The notes beneath the pieces were generated by a model. The model saw nothing but the letters and a program-made list of their open reading frames with translations, searched no databases and was not told the origin of the DNA. 64,000 bases of DNA, from NCBI RefSeq assembly GCF_045999315.1, contig NZ_CP174607.1, positions 248,001 through 312,000 of the forward strand. Reading direction: 5' to 3'. Of the stretch, positions 32,956-40,988 are shown piece by piece. The DNA is from Peredibacter sp045999315 (GTDB lineage Bacteria; Bdellovibrionota; Bacteriovoracia; Bacteriovoracales; Bacteriovoracaceae). Position 1 is the stretch's first letter, and each line of letters starts with the position of its first letter. A program made the position numbers and the translations under genes.

Positions 32956-34410
32956 TTACTTCTTACGCTTCGACGAAGGAGCAATGCCCATCATCTCACG
33001 ATATTTAGCAACGGTTCGGCGAGCAACAACGATATCTTTAGTACTTAAAAGTTCAGAAATTTTCTGATCTGAGAGCGGACGCTTAGGGTCTTCATTCCCG
33101 ATCATTTCTTTGATTTTAAGTTTCAAGCTTTCGCCTGCGATATCAATACCGCCGTTCTTACCGCCAATACCGGCGTTGAAGAAGTATTTAAGTTCGAACG
33201 TTCCGATCGGCGTGTGCATAAACTTGTTGGTCGTCACACGTGATACAGTCGATTCGTGCATGCCAATCTCGTTGGCGATGTCTTTAAGAATCATTGGTTT
33301 TAAGAAGGCAGGTCCTTTCTTAAAGAACTCCTGCTGAGTGCGAACGATAGAGTTCGCCACTTTATAAATCGTCTTCTGACGGTTCTCGATGGACTTAATC
33401 AGCCACATCGCCGCACGAAGTTTGTCTTGAACGAACTCTTTCGCTTCAGCGTCTGATTGTCCGCTCTTAATCAGAGATTTATAAAGGTTAGAAATTCGCA
33501 GACGAGGAACACCTTCATCGTTTACCTGTACAACAAATTCGCCACCGACTTCGGCCACGAAGATATCAGGAACCACATACTGAGTTTCCTCAGAGGAAAT
33601 GAGGCGTCCAGGTTTAGGATTTAGACCCATGATAATGAGTTCTGCGTCCTTCACCTTGTCTTTCGAAACTCCAAAATCTTTTGAGATCTTGGCGTAATCT
33701 TTTTTCTCGAGGTCTTTTAGATTTCTTTCAATGATAAGTTCTACCAGAGGAGAACGCTCCTCAAGCATGCGTGCCTGAATCCCCAGACACTCTTCCAGGT
33801 TCTGAGCACCACATCCAACCGGATCAAGGTGTTGAACCAGACCGAGCATACCAAGGGCCTCATCACGGTCAGTGATATTTGAACGAGCAACGATTTCATC
33901 AAATGGCACTTCTAAGTAACCATCGTCATCAATGTTACCAATCAGATCGAGACAGAAATTCAGATGGTCAGTCTCAAGACTTTCCATACGAAGCTGCCAC
34001 TCAAGATGTTCCTGAAGTGACTGGCCTTTAGAGACCATGTTTTCGTAGCTAGGTAAATCATCCGGAGAAGTTGCTTCCTTCATGTTCGGAGAAGATGAAG
34101 AAGAACTGTTAAATGATTCTGAGTATGATTCCCAATCGAAAGTGTCTTTCGAGCCTTCGATCAGTTCCGGGCCAGAGAAGTTTTCTGCGGTGGCCTCTTG
34201 TGTTTCCATTTCTTCGCGGGTGTCTTCGGCCGGACCTGCATCCATTTCACCGTCAACTTCTTCCAGCATTGGATTCTCAACCATTTCCTGAGAGATGAGT
34301 GTTGTCATTTCCAGGTGGGTAAGAGTCAGAAGCTTAATCGCTTGCTGAAGCTGAGGCGTGATCATTAGGCTTTGCGTTTGCTTGAGCCCTTGATGCATTT
34401 TAATCGCCAT
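32956..34410 (-). CDS. rpoN: RNA polymerase sigma-54 factor
   Basis: A 484-residue sigma-54. Region I is Gln/Leu-rich (LKQTQSLMITPQLQQAIKLLTLTHLEM), region II is acidic with a Ser-rich stretch, and region III holds the core-binding domain, the helix-turn-helix (HESTVSRVTTNKFMHTPIGTFELKYFF) and the RpoN box ARRTVAKYRE (463-472), which reads the -24 promoter element. It lies 10 bases after lptB. Sigma-54 needs AAA+ activators; none is encoded in this window. Confidence 0.97.
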   Translation of the reverse strand: MAIKMHQGLKQTQSLMITPQLQQAIKLLTLTHLEMTTLISQEMVENPMLEEVDGEMDAGPAEDTREEMETQEATAENFSGPELIEGSKDTFDWESYSESFNSSSSSSPNMKEATSPDDLPSYENMVSKGQSLQEHLEWQLRMESLETDHLNFCLDLIGNIDDDGYLEVPFDEIVARSNITDRDEALGMLGLVQHLDPVGCGAQNLEECLGIQARMLEERSPLVELIIERNLKDLEKKDYAKISKDFGVSKDKVKDAELIIMGLNPKPGRLISSEETQYVVPDIFVAEVGGEFVVQVNDEGVPRLRISNLYKSLIKSGQSDAEAKEFVQDKLRAAMWLIKSIENRQKTIYKVANSIVRTQQEFFKKGPAFLKPMILKDIANEIGMHESTVSRVTTNKFMHTPIGTFELKYFFNAGIGGKNGGIDIAGESLKLKIKEMIGNEDPKRPLSDQKISELLSTKDIVVARRTVAKYREMMGIAPSSKRKK

Positions 34411-34420
34411 TTGAAATCCC

Positions 34421-35146
34421 CTACATCTTAAATTCTTCCCCTAAGTAAAACTTACGGGCAATTTCATTATTTATGATCTCGTCCGGTGTTCCACTTACAA
34501 GCAGTTCACCGCGACTCATAATGTATGCTCGATCTACAATTCCCAGAGTCTCTCTCACGTTGTGATCCGTAATCAAAACTCCGATGTTCTTCTGCTTCAA
34601 GCGTTTGATGATCGACTGGATGTCATGCACTGCCAGTGGATCAACTCCCGCGAATGGTTCGTCCAGAAGAACAAACTTCGGATTAAGTGCCAGCGATCTG
34701 GCAATCTCGACCCTTCTTCGCTCACCACCAGACAACTCTCGTCCTTTTGATTTACGGATGTGATCCAAACCAAAATCGCGAATAAGATCATCCAGGGCAT
34801 TCTGTCTTTCCTTATCGGAAAGATCTCTCACTTCCAACACCGAAAAAATGTTCTCTTCTACCGAAAGTTCTCTAAAAACAGAGGCCTCCTGAGGAAGATA
34901 ACCGATTCCTTTTCGGGCCCTTACATGTAGCGGTAGTTCAGTGATGTCATCGCCATCTAAGTTAATCTGACCACGATCAGTCTTAACCAGTCCTACCATC
35001 ATATAAAACGATGTTGTTTTTCCGGCACCGTTAGGACCTAAAAGTCCAACGACTTCGCCTCTTTCAACATCTATGCTCACACTTTTTACGACCTCACGGC
35101 CATTATATGTTTTCTTAAGATCTCTCGCGTGAAAGCTTGCATTCAT
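34421..35146 (-). CDS. lptB: Lipopolysaccharide export ATPase LptB
   Basis: ATPase of the LptB2FG transporter on the cytoplasmic side of the inner membrane. The 241 residues contain Walker A GPNGAGKTT, signature LSGGERRR, Walker B FVLLDEP and the switch His (ITDHN), together with the family-specific PFAGVDPLAVHDIQ. It follows the lptCA fusion by 5 bases and precedes rpoN. LptF and LptG are not in the window. Confidence 0.96.
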   Translation of the reverse strand: MNASFHARDLKKTYNGREVVKSVSIDVERGEVVGLLGPNGAGKTTSFYMMVGLVKTDRGQINLDGDDITELPLHVRARKGIGYLPQEASVFRELSVEENIFSVLEVRDLSDKERQNALDDLIRDFGLDHIRKSKGRELSGGERRRVEIARSLALNPKFVLLDEPFAGVDPLAVHDIQSIIKRLKQKNIGVLITDHNVRETLGIVDRAYIMSRGELLVSGTPDEIINNEIARKFYLGEEFKM

Positions 35147-35151
35147 AAAAA

Positions 35152-36153
35152 CTATTCCTTTAGTTTTTTATCACGTTTAATTTGCATATCAGACATCGCA
35201 TCATCTACTTCCACCAGCTCCGTGTTCTCGCGGATGGTAATGCGATAGCCTTTGATAACATCCTTGCCCATCTCAACTCTTGGCGCACCAGAGAGCACCA
35301 TTTTTTCTTCGCGTCCAAAACCTTCCAGTCTTTCCGCGTAGGCCTTCCGCTCGGTGACTCCCTCAGGAGTTTCCAATCTTTCCGTCACCTTCACATCGTC
35401 ATTCAGGACGAAATACTTGAGACTTTTATTATAGTTTTCCAGGAAGATATCGGCTTTTCCAGAGGTTATGAGATACCCTTCTCGCTTCATCATCACGTCC
35501 CCACGTAATTCAGCGAGAGATTTATTCCCATCCATCTGAAGTTCTTGAGATGCAAACGTAAGACGTCCTTCGTACTTTTTCTTACGGGCCATAAAGCCTT
35601 TCACGTTCCCTTTGAAGGTCGAAAGTTGTGATTGAGGGTTGGCACGCATTTGCAGCGAAGTGATCTCGACGTGATCTTTGGATTTTAAATCGTCTCCAAA
35701 AAATTTCACGTTACCAGTTCCGACGATGAGATCTTTTTTGAAATAGTATTTTACCTTGTCAGCGAAATACTGGGCCTCATCAGAGAGAACTTCTACTTTT
35801 CCATCGAGAGTGAGAAGTTCTTTTTGTTTTTTATACAGACCAAAGTCTGCACTGTAACGAAGCGTTTTATTTTTTGCCTGATAATTATAAACACCTTTCG
35901 GAAAATCAAACTCTGCCATCTCTTCACCTTGCGAACGCATCTTATCTGCGGCCAGTGACATTTGAGGCACACCTTCTTTCAAGTGAAAGTAATCAAGTTT
36001 TTCAATCTCAGTGAATTCTGGTGCCATTGATTTGGCCACTTTGTTTGCATCAAGAGGCCCTTCTTCTTCTAAAAAAGAAGCCGCTACAATGAATCCATTG
36101 ATCGCAACAAATGCTAAAATAATTATTATTGATTTAGGGTCACGTATCTTCAT
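35152..36153 (-). CDS. LptC–LptA fusion, lipopolysaccharide periplasmic bridge
   Basis: A 333-residue protein that appears to join LptC and LptA. Residues 9-28 are a single membrane anchor (IIIILAFVAINGFIVAASF); the next ~100 form an LptC-like beta-jellyroll (KEGVPQMSLAADKMRSQG, TLDGKVEVLSDEA), and the rest continues with OstA/LptA-type repeated strands (GTGNVKFFGDDL, LRGDVMMKREGYLITSGKADIFL, TPEGVTERKAYAERLEGF). No separate lptA lies between it and lptB, where E. coli has lptC and lptA as two genes. TATAAT lies six bases before the ATG, so the operon mRNA may be leaderless. Confidence 0.82.
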   Translation of the reverse strand: MKIRDPKSIIIILAFVAINGFIVAASFLEEEGPLDANKVAKSMAPEFTEIEKLDYFHLKEGVPQMSLAADKMRSQGEEMAEFDFPKGVYNYQAKNKTLRYSADFGLYKKQKELLTLDGKVEVLSDEAQYFADKVKYYFKKDLIVGTGNVKFFGDDLKSKDHVEITSLQMRANPQSQLSTFKGNVKGFMARKKKYEGRLTFASQELQMDGNKSLAELRGDVMMKREGYLITSGKADIFLENYNKSLKYFVLNDDVKVTERLETPEGVTERKAYAERLEGFGREEKMVLSGAPRVEMGKDVIKGYRITIRENTELVEVDDAMSDMQIKRDKKLKE

Positions 36154-36159
36154 AGGTTC

Positions 36160-36165
36160 ATTATA
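36160..36165 (-). promoter_or_regulatory. -10 element of lptCA operon (leaderless start candidate)
   Basis: Perfect TATAAT on the minus strand, followed by GAACCT and the ATG at 36153. No Shine-Dalgarno sequence and no good -35 were seen. Confidence 0.5.
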
Positions 36166-36263
36166 CTCTTTTCTTTAATTCCAGACAGTTAAAGGTGCTA
36201 TTTACCTAGCATTGTAAGGTGAAAACAGGTGACGTTTTTCCTCGGTTTTTGTAGCTTATTCGC

Positions 36264-38933
36264 ATGCAAAATCAATCAGTTCAAGAAGGCCACACACTGG
36301 CCAATCTAGTTGCCTCTGGCGTTAAGTTAACTCCAATGATGGAGCAGTACTATCAGGTCAAAAAACAGTACCCTGATATTCTCCTGATGTTCCGAATGGG
36401 AGATTTCTATGAAATGTTTTTTGAAGATGCCCGCGAAGCTGCTCGTATTCTTAATATCTCTCTTACCGTAAGAGGAAAACTTGGTGAAGTACCAATTCCA
36501 ATGGCCGGTATTCCTCACCACGCGGCCGCGACCTATGTTGACCGCATTTCTCAGCAAGGAAAGAAAGTTGTTATCTGTGAACAACTAGAAGATCCAAAAT
36601 CTGTAAAAGGAATCGTGAAGCGTGGAGTGACTCAGATTGTGAGTCCGGGTATGCCTTACGATTTGGATAAAACCACTGCCACTGAGAACAAGTTCCTTGC
36701 CGCTGGTTTAAAAAATGGTGCTTCCTTCATTCTCGTGCTTTTAGATTTTACTACCGGTGACTTCTATGGCGTAACTTTCAAAACGATCGAAGAGTTCTGT
36801 GAAAGACTTCTCATGGTTCGCCCAAAAGAATTTATTTCTTACATGGGACAATGGGAAAATTATCCAATGGTGGATGATTATCTTCATTCGATTGATGCAC
36901 TTAAAACACATCTTTCGGCAGAGTACTTTGAAGAAAAGCACACTGGATTTTACATTCAGAAACTTATTCCAACTTATCAGCGTGACGGCATCATTGCTCA
37001 ATTACCAGCAGTGCTCTCGCCTCTTGGTGCTTTAAGTTACTATGTGACTTCAACTCAGACGCTGGAAAAAATCAGTCACCTTCGTCCTTTCAAAATTGTG
37101 AACAACGAAGAGACCATGAAAGTGACCTATGCGACACTTTCAGGTCTTGAAATTTTCCCTCGTTCACGTGAAACAGAAATGAATTCCCTTTTAGGATTCA
37201 TGGATAAAACCAAGACCTCGATGGGTACTCGATATCTCCGTCAGTTCTTCCAATCTCCTCTTTGCGAGGCCGCGCCTATTCAAAAACGCTTGGATCTCAT
37301 TGAGGGTCTGATTAAAAAACCAGACTTCATCAAATCTCTTCGCACTCACCTTCAAGACGTGCGCGACATTGATCGCATCATGGCGAAAGTGTCGACCAAG
37401 AAAGTAAATGCAGGAGACGTTCTAAATCTTGCTCACGCGTTTGAAACATTCCTGGCCGTTGAAAAAGAGATGGACGCAGCTGGTTTCAGCTTCTTCCAAA
37501 AACTTCCTAAGAAGGACATGGAATATCTTCAGAAGCTCGCGAAAGACATCCGCATTTTCATCAATGATGAAATGGGTGCCCACGCCGATAAAGGAAATCT
37601 TATCCGTCCAGGAGCTTCCGCGGAAAGAGATCGTCTCGCGAATCTCTCTAACTCTGCCGCTGACGAGATTTTAAAAGTTGAGGCCAAGTACCGTGCTGAA
37701 ACAGGCATCGGAAACCTAAAAATTAAGCACAATAATATCTCTGGTTACTTCATTGAAGTCTCTAACTCTCACCTCTCAAAAGTTCCTAAGAGCTTTATGA
37801 GAAGACAAACTCTTGTGAATAACGAACGTTATGTGACTGCGGAACTAGAGGCCTTTGAAAAAGAAGTCACTTCGGCGCTTGATAAACTCGTGCGTCTGGA
37901 AAAAGAAATCTTCGAGGGCTTTAGCAATAGAATTGAAGAACAATCACACCTGATTCTGGACGTTGCTAAACGCATGGCCCAGATTGATGTGTTCCAGTCT
38001 TTGGCCTGGATTTCTCTCCAAGAAAACTTCGTACGTCCTGTTCTTCATGCTGATCGCAAGATCGTGAAAATTACCGGGGCCTGGCACCCACTCATCAAGA
38101 GAAACATCAAAGATAGTTTTGTTACCCACAATGTGACTCTGGATGAAAGTTGTTATTTCGGTCTTATTACGGGTCCAAACATGGCCGGTAAAACGACTGT
38201 TATGCGTGAAGTGGCGATCATTCAGTACCTGGCCCAGATGGGCTGTTTTGTTCCTGCTCACTCTGTGGAACTAGGAATTTGTGATTACCTCTTCTCACGC
38301 TTGGGTGCTTCAGATGACATCATCAAAGGTCAATCGACCTTCATGGTTGAGATGGCAGAGACGGCGGAAATTCTTCGTCACGCCACTGATCGTTCTCTTA
38401 TCATCCTGGATGAAATTGGTCGCGGAACTTCAACTTATGATGGTCTTTCAATTGCCTGGGCACTGGTTGAACACTTTGTAAAAAAATTAAAACCAATTAC
38501 CCTTTTTGCGACTCACTACCATGAATTAATTGAACTGGCAGAAACACTTCCGGAAGCAAAAAACTTCACTGTTCGTACTGAACAGAAAAACGGAAAGGTT
38601 CAATTCTTGTATGAACTTATTGAAGAAGGTGCGACTCAAAGTTTTGGTATCCATGTGGCCGAACTCGCAGGTCTTCCACGTGACGTGCTTAAGCGCTCTC
38701 GCGAGATCTTAAAAGAGCTGGAACAGAACCATAATTCGACACCAAAAGAGATTGTGAACAGCAATCAATTAACTTTCTTTGGTGCTCCAAGCATTTCACC
38801 TGAAGTGGAAGTAATTCCGGATTATTTAAGTAACCTTGAAAGTGATTTAAAGGCCTTAGATGTGATGAATCTCACTCCTATGCAGGCCCTTCAGAAACTT
38901 CATGATCTGAAGACTCAAATGTTGAACCATTAA
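36264..38933 (+). CDS. mutS: DNA mismatch repair protein MutS
   Basis: An 889-residue MutS. The mismatch-reading motif FRMGDFYEMFFEDA is near the N-terminus, followed by connector, lever and clamp domains. The ATPase has Walker A TGPNMAGKTT (about 635), the Walker B region LIILDEIGRGTSTYDG and FATHYHEL. MutL is not in the window. No Shine-Dalgarno precedes the ATG; a weak TAGCTT lies six bases upstream. A large hairpin follows the stop. Confidence 0.97.
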   Translation: MQNQSVQEGHTLANLVASGVKLTPMMEQYYQVKKQYPDILLMFRMGDFYEMFFEDAREAARILNISLTVRGKLGEVPIPMAGIPHHAAATYVDRISQQGKKVVICEQLEDPKSVKGIVKRGVTQIVSPGMPYDLDKTTATENKFLAAGLKNGASFILVLLDFTTGDFYGVTFKTIEEFCERLLMVRPKEFISYMGQWENYPMVDDYLHSIDALKTHLSAEYFEEKHTGFYIQKLIPTYQRDGIIAQLPAVLSPLGALSYYVTSTQTLEKISHLRPFKIVNNEETMKVTYATLSGLEIFPRSRETEMNSLLGFMDKTKTSMGTRYLRQFFQSPLCEAAPIQKRLDLIEGLIKKPDFIKSLRTHLQDVRDIDRIMAKVSTKKVNAGDVLNLAHAFETFLAVEKEMDAAGFSFFQKLPKKDMEYLQKLAKDIRIFINDEMGAHADKGNLIRPGASAERDRLANLSNSAADEILKVEAKYRAETGIGNLKIKHNNISGYFIEVSNSHLSKVPKSFMRRQTLVNNERYVTAELEAFEKEVTSALDKLVRLEKEIFEGFSNRIEEQSHLILDVAKRMAQIDVFQSLAWISLQENFVRPVLHADRKIVKITGAWHPLIKRNIKDSFVTHNVTLDESCYFGLITGPNMAGKTTVMREVAIIQYLAQMGCFVPAHSVELGICDYLFSRLGASDDIIKGQSTFMVEMAETAEILRHATDRSLIILDEIGRGTSTYDGLSIAWALVEHFVKKLKPITLFATHYHELIELAETLPEAKNFTVRTEQKNGKVQFLYELIEEGATQSFGIHVAELAGLPRDVLKRSREILKELEQNHNSTPKEIVNSNQLTFFGAPSISPEVEVIPDYLSNLESDLKALDVMNLTPMQALQKLHDLKTQMLNH

Positions 38934-38940
38934 CTAAACT

Positions 38941-38976
38941 TTTACCTCTAAAAACCGAAAGGTTTTTAGAGGTAAA
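38941..38976 (+). promoter_or_regulatory. Perfect 16-bp hairpin enclosing the ribosome site of the RDD gene
   Basis: TTTACCTCTAAAAACC (38941-38956), GAAA tetraloop, GGTTTTTAGAGGTAAA (38961-38976). The AGAGG that should serve the ATG at 38978 is inside the 3' arm, so translation would be blocked while the hairpin is closed. There is no T tract after the stem, so it is not a canonical terminator for mutS, although the stem contains one. Confidence 0.7.
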
Positions 38977-38977
38977 T

Positions 38978-39556
38978 ATGGCCCCCATCGATTTAAAAGA
39001 ATTCGCCCTTAAAGAACAGAAACTTTCAAAAAGACTACTCTTTCCAGAGACCCAAAAAGGCCCGACTCCGATTTGGAAAATTCTAGGAGCTCATTATTTG
39101 GACTTCCTGGCAGTGGCCTTTTTTACTTCTTTTAGCGCGGCCGTATTTAACCAATCCATCAAACTTTTCATGAACACCAAGAGCCTTCGCCTGGCCTTCG
39201 ATGAGCATGCGACGCTCTCTCTTGCCAGTTCCTTGTTGCCGATGATGCTCTTTTCGTATTTCTTTTTAAGCTACTTCTTAAACCAGGGTCAGACCTGGGG
39301 CATGTTTACCTTTAAAAAACGCATGAAGATGCCATCTCAAAGCTTCAGAGATGCCTTTTATTGGGCCGCTCACTCTCTTTTTATGTGTCTAACAGGGGGG
39401 CTTTTTTATCTCGCTAAAAGAGAAGAATGGCAGAACCTTCAGAAGCACGACTATCTCTACCATGAGATGCTTCTTCACAGAGAAGATTACAGCATTGATC
39501 TTTTAAAACGGATTGATGAACAAGAGGTAGTAGAAGAATACGCTCGGGCCGCTTAA
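38978..39556 (+). CDS. RDD-family membrane protein
   Basis: A 192-residue inner-membrane protein with about three hydrophobic segments (around 40-62, 78-103 and 125-145). The pattern HYLDFLAVAFF in the first and GQTWGMFTFKKRM after the second fits the RDD family (Asp in helix 1, Gly-x-T in the middle). Function in this family varies and is mostly unknown. The basic N-terminal tail and acidic C-terminal tail flank the core. Its ribosome site is buried in a strong hairpin. Confidence 0.72.
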   Translation: MAPIDLKEFALKEQKLSKRLLFPETQKGPTPIWKILGAHYLDFLAVAFFTSFSAAVFNQSIKLFMNTKSLRLAFDEHATLSLASSLLPMMLFSYFFLSYFLNQGQTWGMFTFKKRMKMPSQSFRDAFYWAAHSLFMCLTGGLFYLAKREEWQNLQKHDYLYHEMLLHREDYSIDLLKRIDEQEVVEEYARAA

Positions 39557-40884
39557 CCTTTCAGTTTTTCTTCAAAGGCCGTGAAGATCTTTTTGAAGTG
39601 ACCACTATCATAGTATTCACGTCCCCAGGTGATGAAATCAGTGATACTGGTTTCAATGTTCTCCCCATCATCAATGAAATCCACCAAGTCTTCTACAATA
39701 ATGAATAAGGCCGGTAAGTGGCCAATACGAACTGAATCCAGGGCACGTGGAAAACCACTGCCGTCTTTCACTTCATGATGTTGAAGAATGATTTGATCCA
39801 CATCCGGAGAAAAGGCGTCCAAAGTTTTCACTAGTTTTGAGGCCTCAAATGGATGCATACGATAACGAATCGTGTCCGGAGATTTGTCCCCTGAATGTGA
39901 TGCCCTCTTGTCCCATTCACGGAGATTTTCATAAATGGCCTCATCTACTGCCACATCGTGAAGAAGGGCCGCCATGGCAAGCTTTACTTGCCCACTCTCG
40001 CCGATCCATCCAATTGATGAACCGAAAGCGCACACCATATATGTCAGAAGACCTACGTGACGGGAATAGGCCGATGTCGGATTAGCAAGACGACGTTTAA
40101 GAACACTAATGATATTGTTATTTTTAGAAAGAATTTTAACTGCCTGAGAGACGCTTTTTTGGGCCGACACTAACACTGAAGGCGACCAGTTCATGAACTT
40201 GGCAATTTGCTCAATGGCCTCTACGTTTTCAATCGCCAGAGAAATACCTTCAACCGTATTCCCACTCTCAACGTTCATTTCTTTTTCGAGAAACTTCAGA
40301 AATTCCTTACTGTCCTCATACTTAATAAAAAGTTCTCTGATTCCCTTAGAAAAAAGTTTATTAGCATCTGAATCAAAGAAAGGCTCACCTTTGTGAATGA
40401 TCTTCACAAAGTTTTTATCTGAGAGCTTCAGATAAAGATCAAAATGCCCCATTCCTAAACGGAGTAGAGTTGGAATCTTAATCGGAACATGGGTCGGCTG
40501 ACGAGTTTGAAGAGTTGAAATGCTCTTCACTAAATAAGTAAATGAACTGACACTCAATGGCTTTTCTATCATCGCCGTGACCAGCGGATAAAAATTCATG
40601 AATTTATCTTCTTGAGCGTTCTCCGAACAAACAATAAGTGGAGTTGCCAGTTTTTCAACATCCAGATGGCGATAGAACAATGAATCATCTTCAGTCAGAT
40701 TCCTATGATCCATGATGATCATTTCAGGAACACCTTTCTTCTGAATCACTTCGAGAGCGCGAAGAGAATCTTCGAACGCAAAAATTTCTCCGCTATAAAA
40801 GCAGCTCAAAGCAGTCTCCTGGAGATTCAAAATCTCCGGATTAGGATCCATGAGTAGAATGTACTTTGAAGAATTATTCACCAC
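39553..40884 (-). CDS. Receiver–HD-GYP-like regulator (paralogue 1)
   Basis: A 443-residue protein: an N-terminal receiver domain (about 7-120) with phospho-acceptor Asp59 (MIIMDHRN) and Lys108 (IEKP) but a reduced acidic pocket (LLMDPN); a middle domain of unknown type (about 135-250); and an HD domain with His276, His309-Asp310 and HHEVKDGSGFP (369-379). HD-GYP enzymes hydrolyse cyclic di-GMP; here GYP reads GFP and the usual HDxGK reads HDVAVDE, so activity is uncertain. It starts GTG at 40884 or 40881. The closest relative is the next gene on the same strand. Confidence 0.82.
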   Translation of the reverse strand: MVNNSSKYILLMDPNPEILNLQETALSCFYSGEIFAFEDSLRALEVIQKKGVPEMIIMDHRNLTEDDSLFYRHLDVEKLATPLIVCSENAQEDKFMNFYPLVTAMIEKPLSVSSFTYLVKSISTLQTRQPTHVPIKIPTLLRLGMGHFDLYLKLSDKNFVKIIHKGEPFFDSDANKLFSKGIRELFIKYEDSKEFLKFLEKEMNVESGNTVEGISLAIENVEAIEQIAKFMNWSPSVLVSAQKSVSQAVKILSKNNNIISVLKRRLANPTSAYSRHVGLLTYMVCAFGSSIGWIGESGQVKLAMAALLHDVAVDEAIYENLREWDKRASHSGDKSPDTIRYRMHPFEASKLVKTLDAFSPDVDQIILQHHEVKDGSGFPRALDSVRIGHLPALFIIVEDLVDFIDDGENIETSITDFITWGREYYDSGHFKKIFTAFEEKLKG

Positions 40885-40988
40885 TCTATATTACCACTCT
40901 CTTGCCCCAGTGATGACGAGGCAAGAGTTGCTTGAATTTCAAGGCATTGAGAGTGACTTTATTAAGCGAAACTTAATTGACTAAAGAC

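Noticed and set aside
40899..40927. Inverted repeat CTCTTGCC / GGCAAGAG between the two HD-GYP-like genes as a terminator
   Set aside because: Thirteen-base loop and no T tract on the minus strand; too weak to call.
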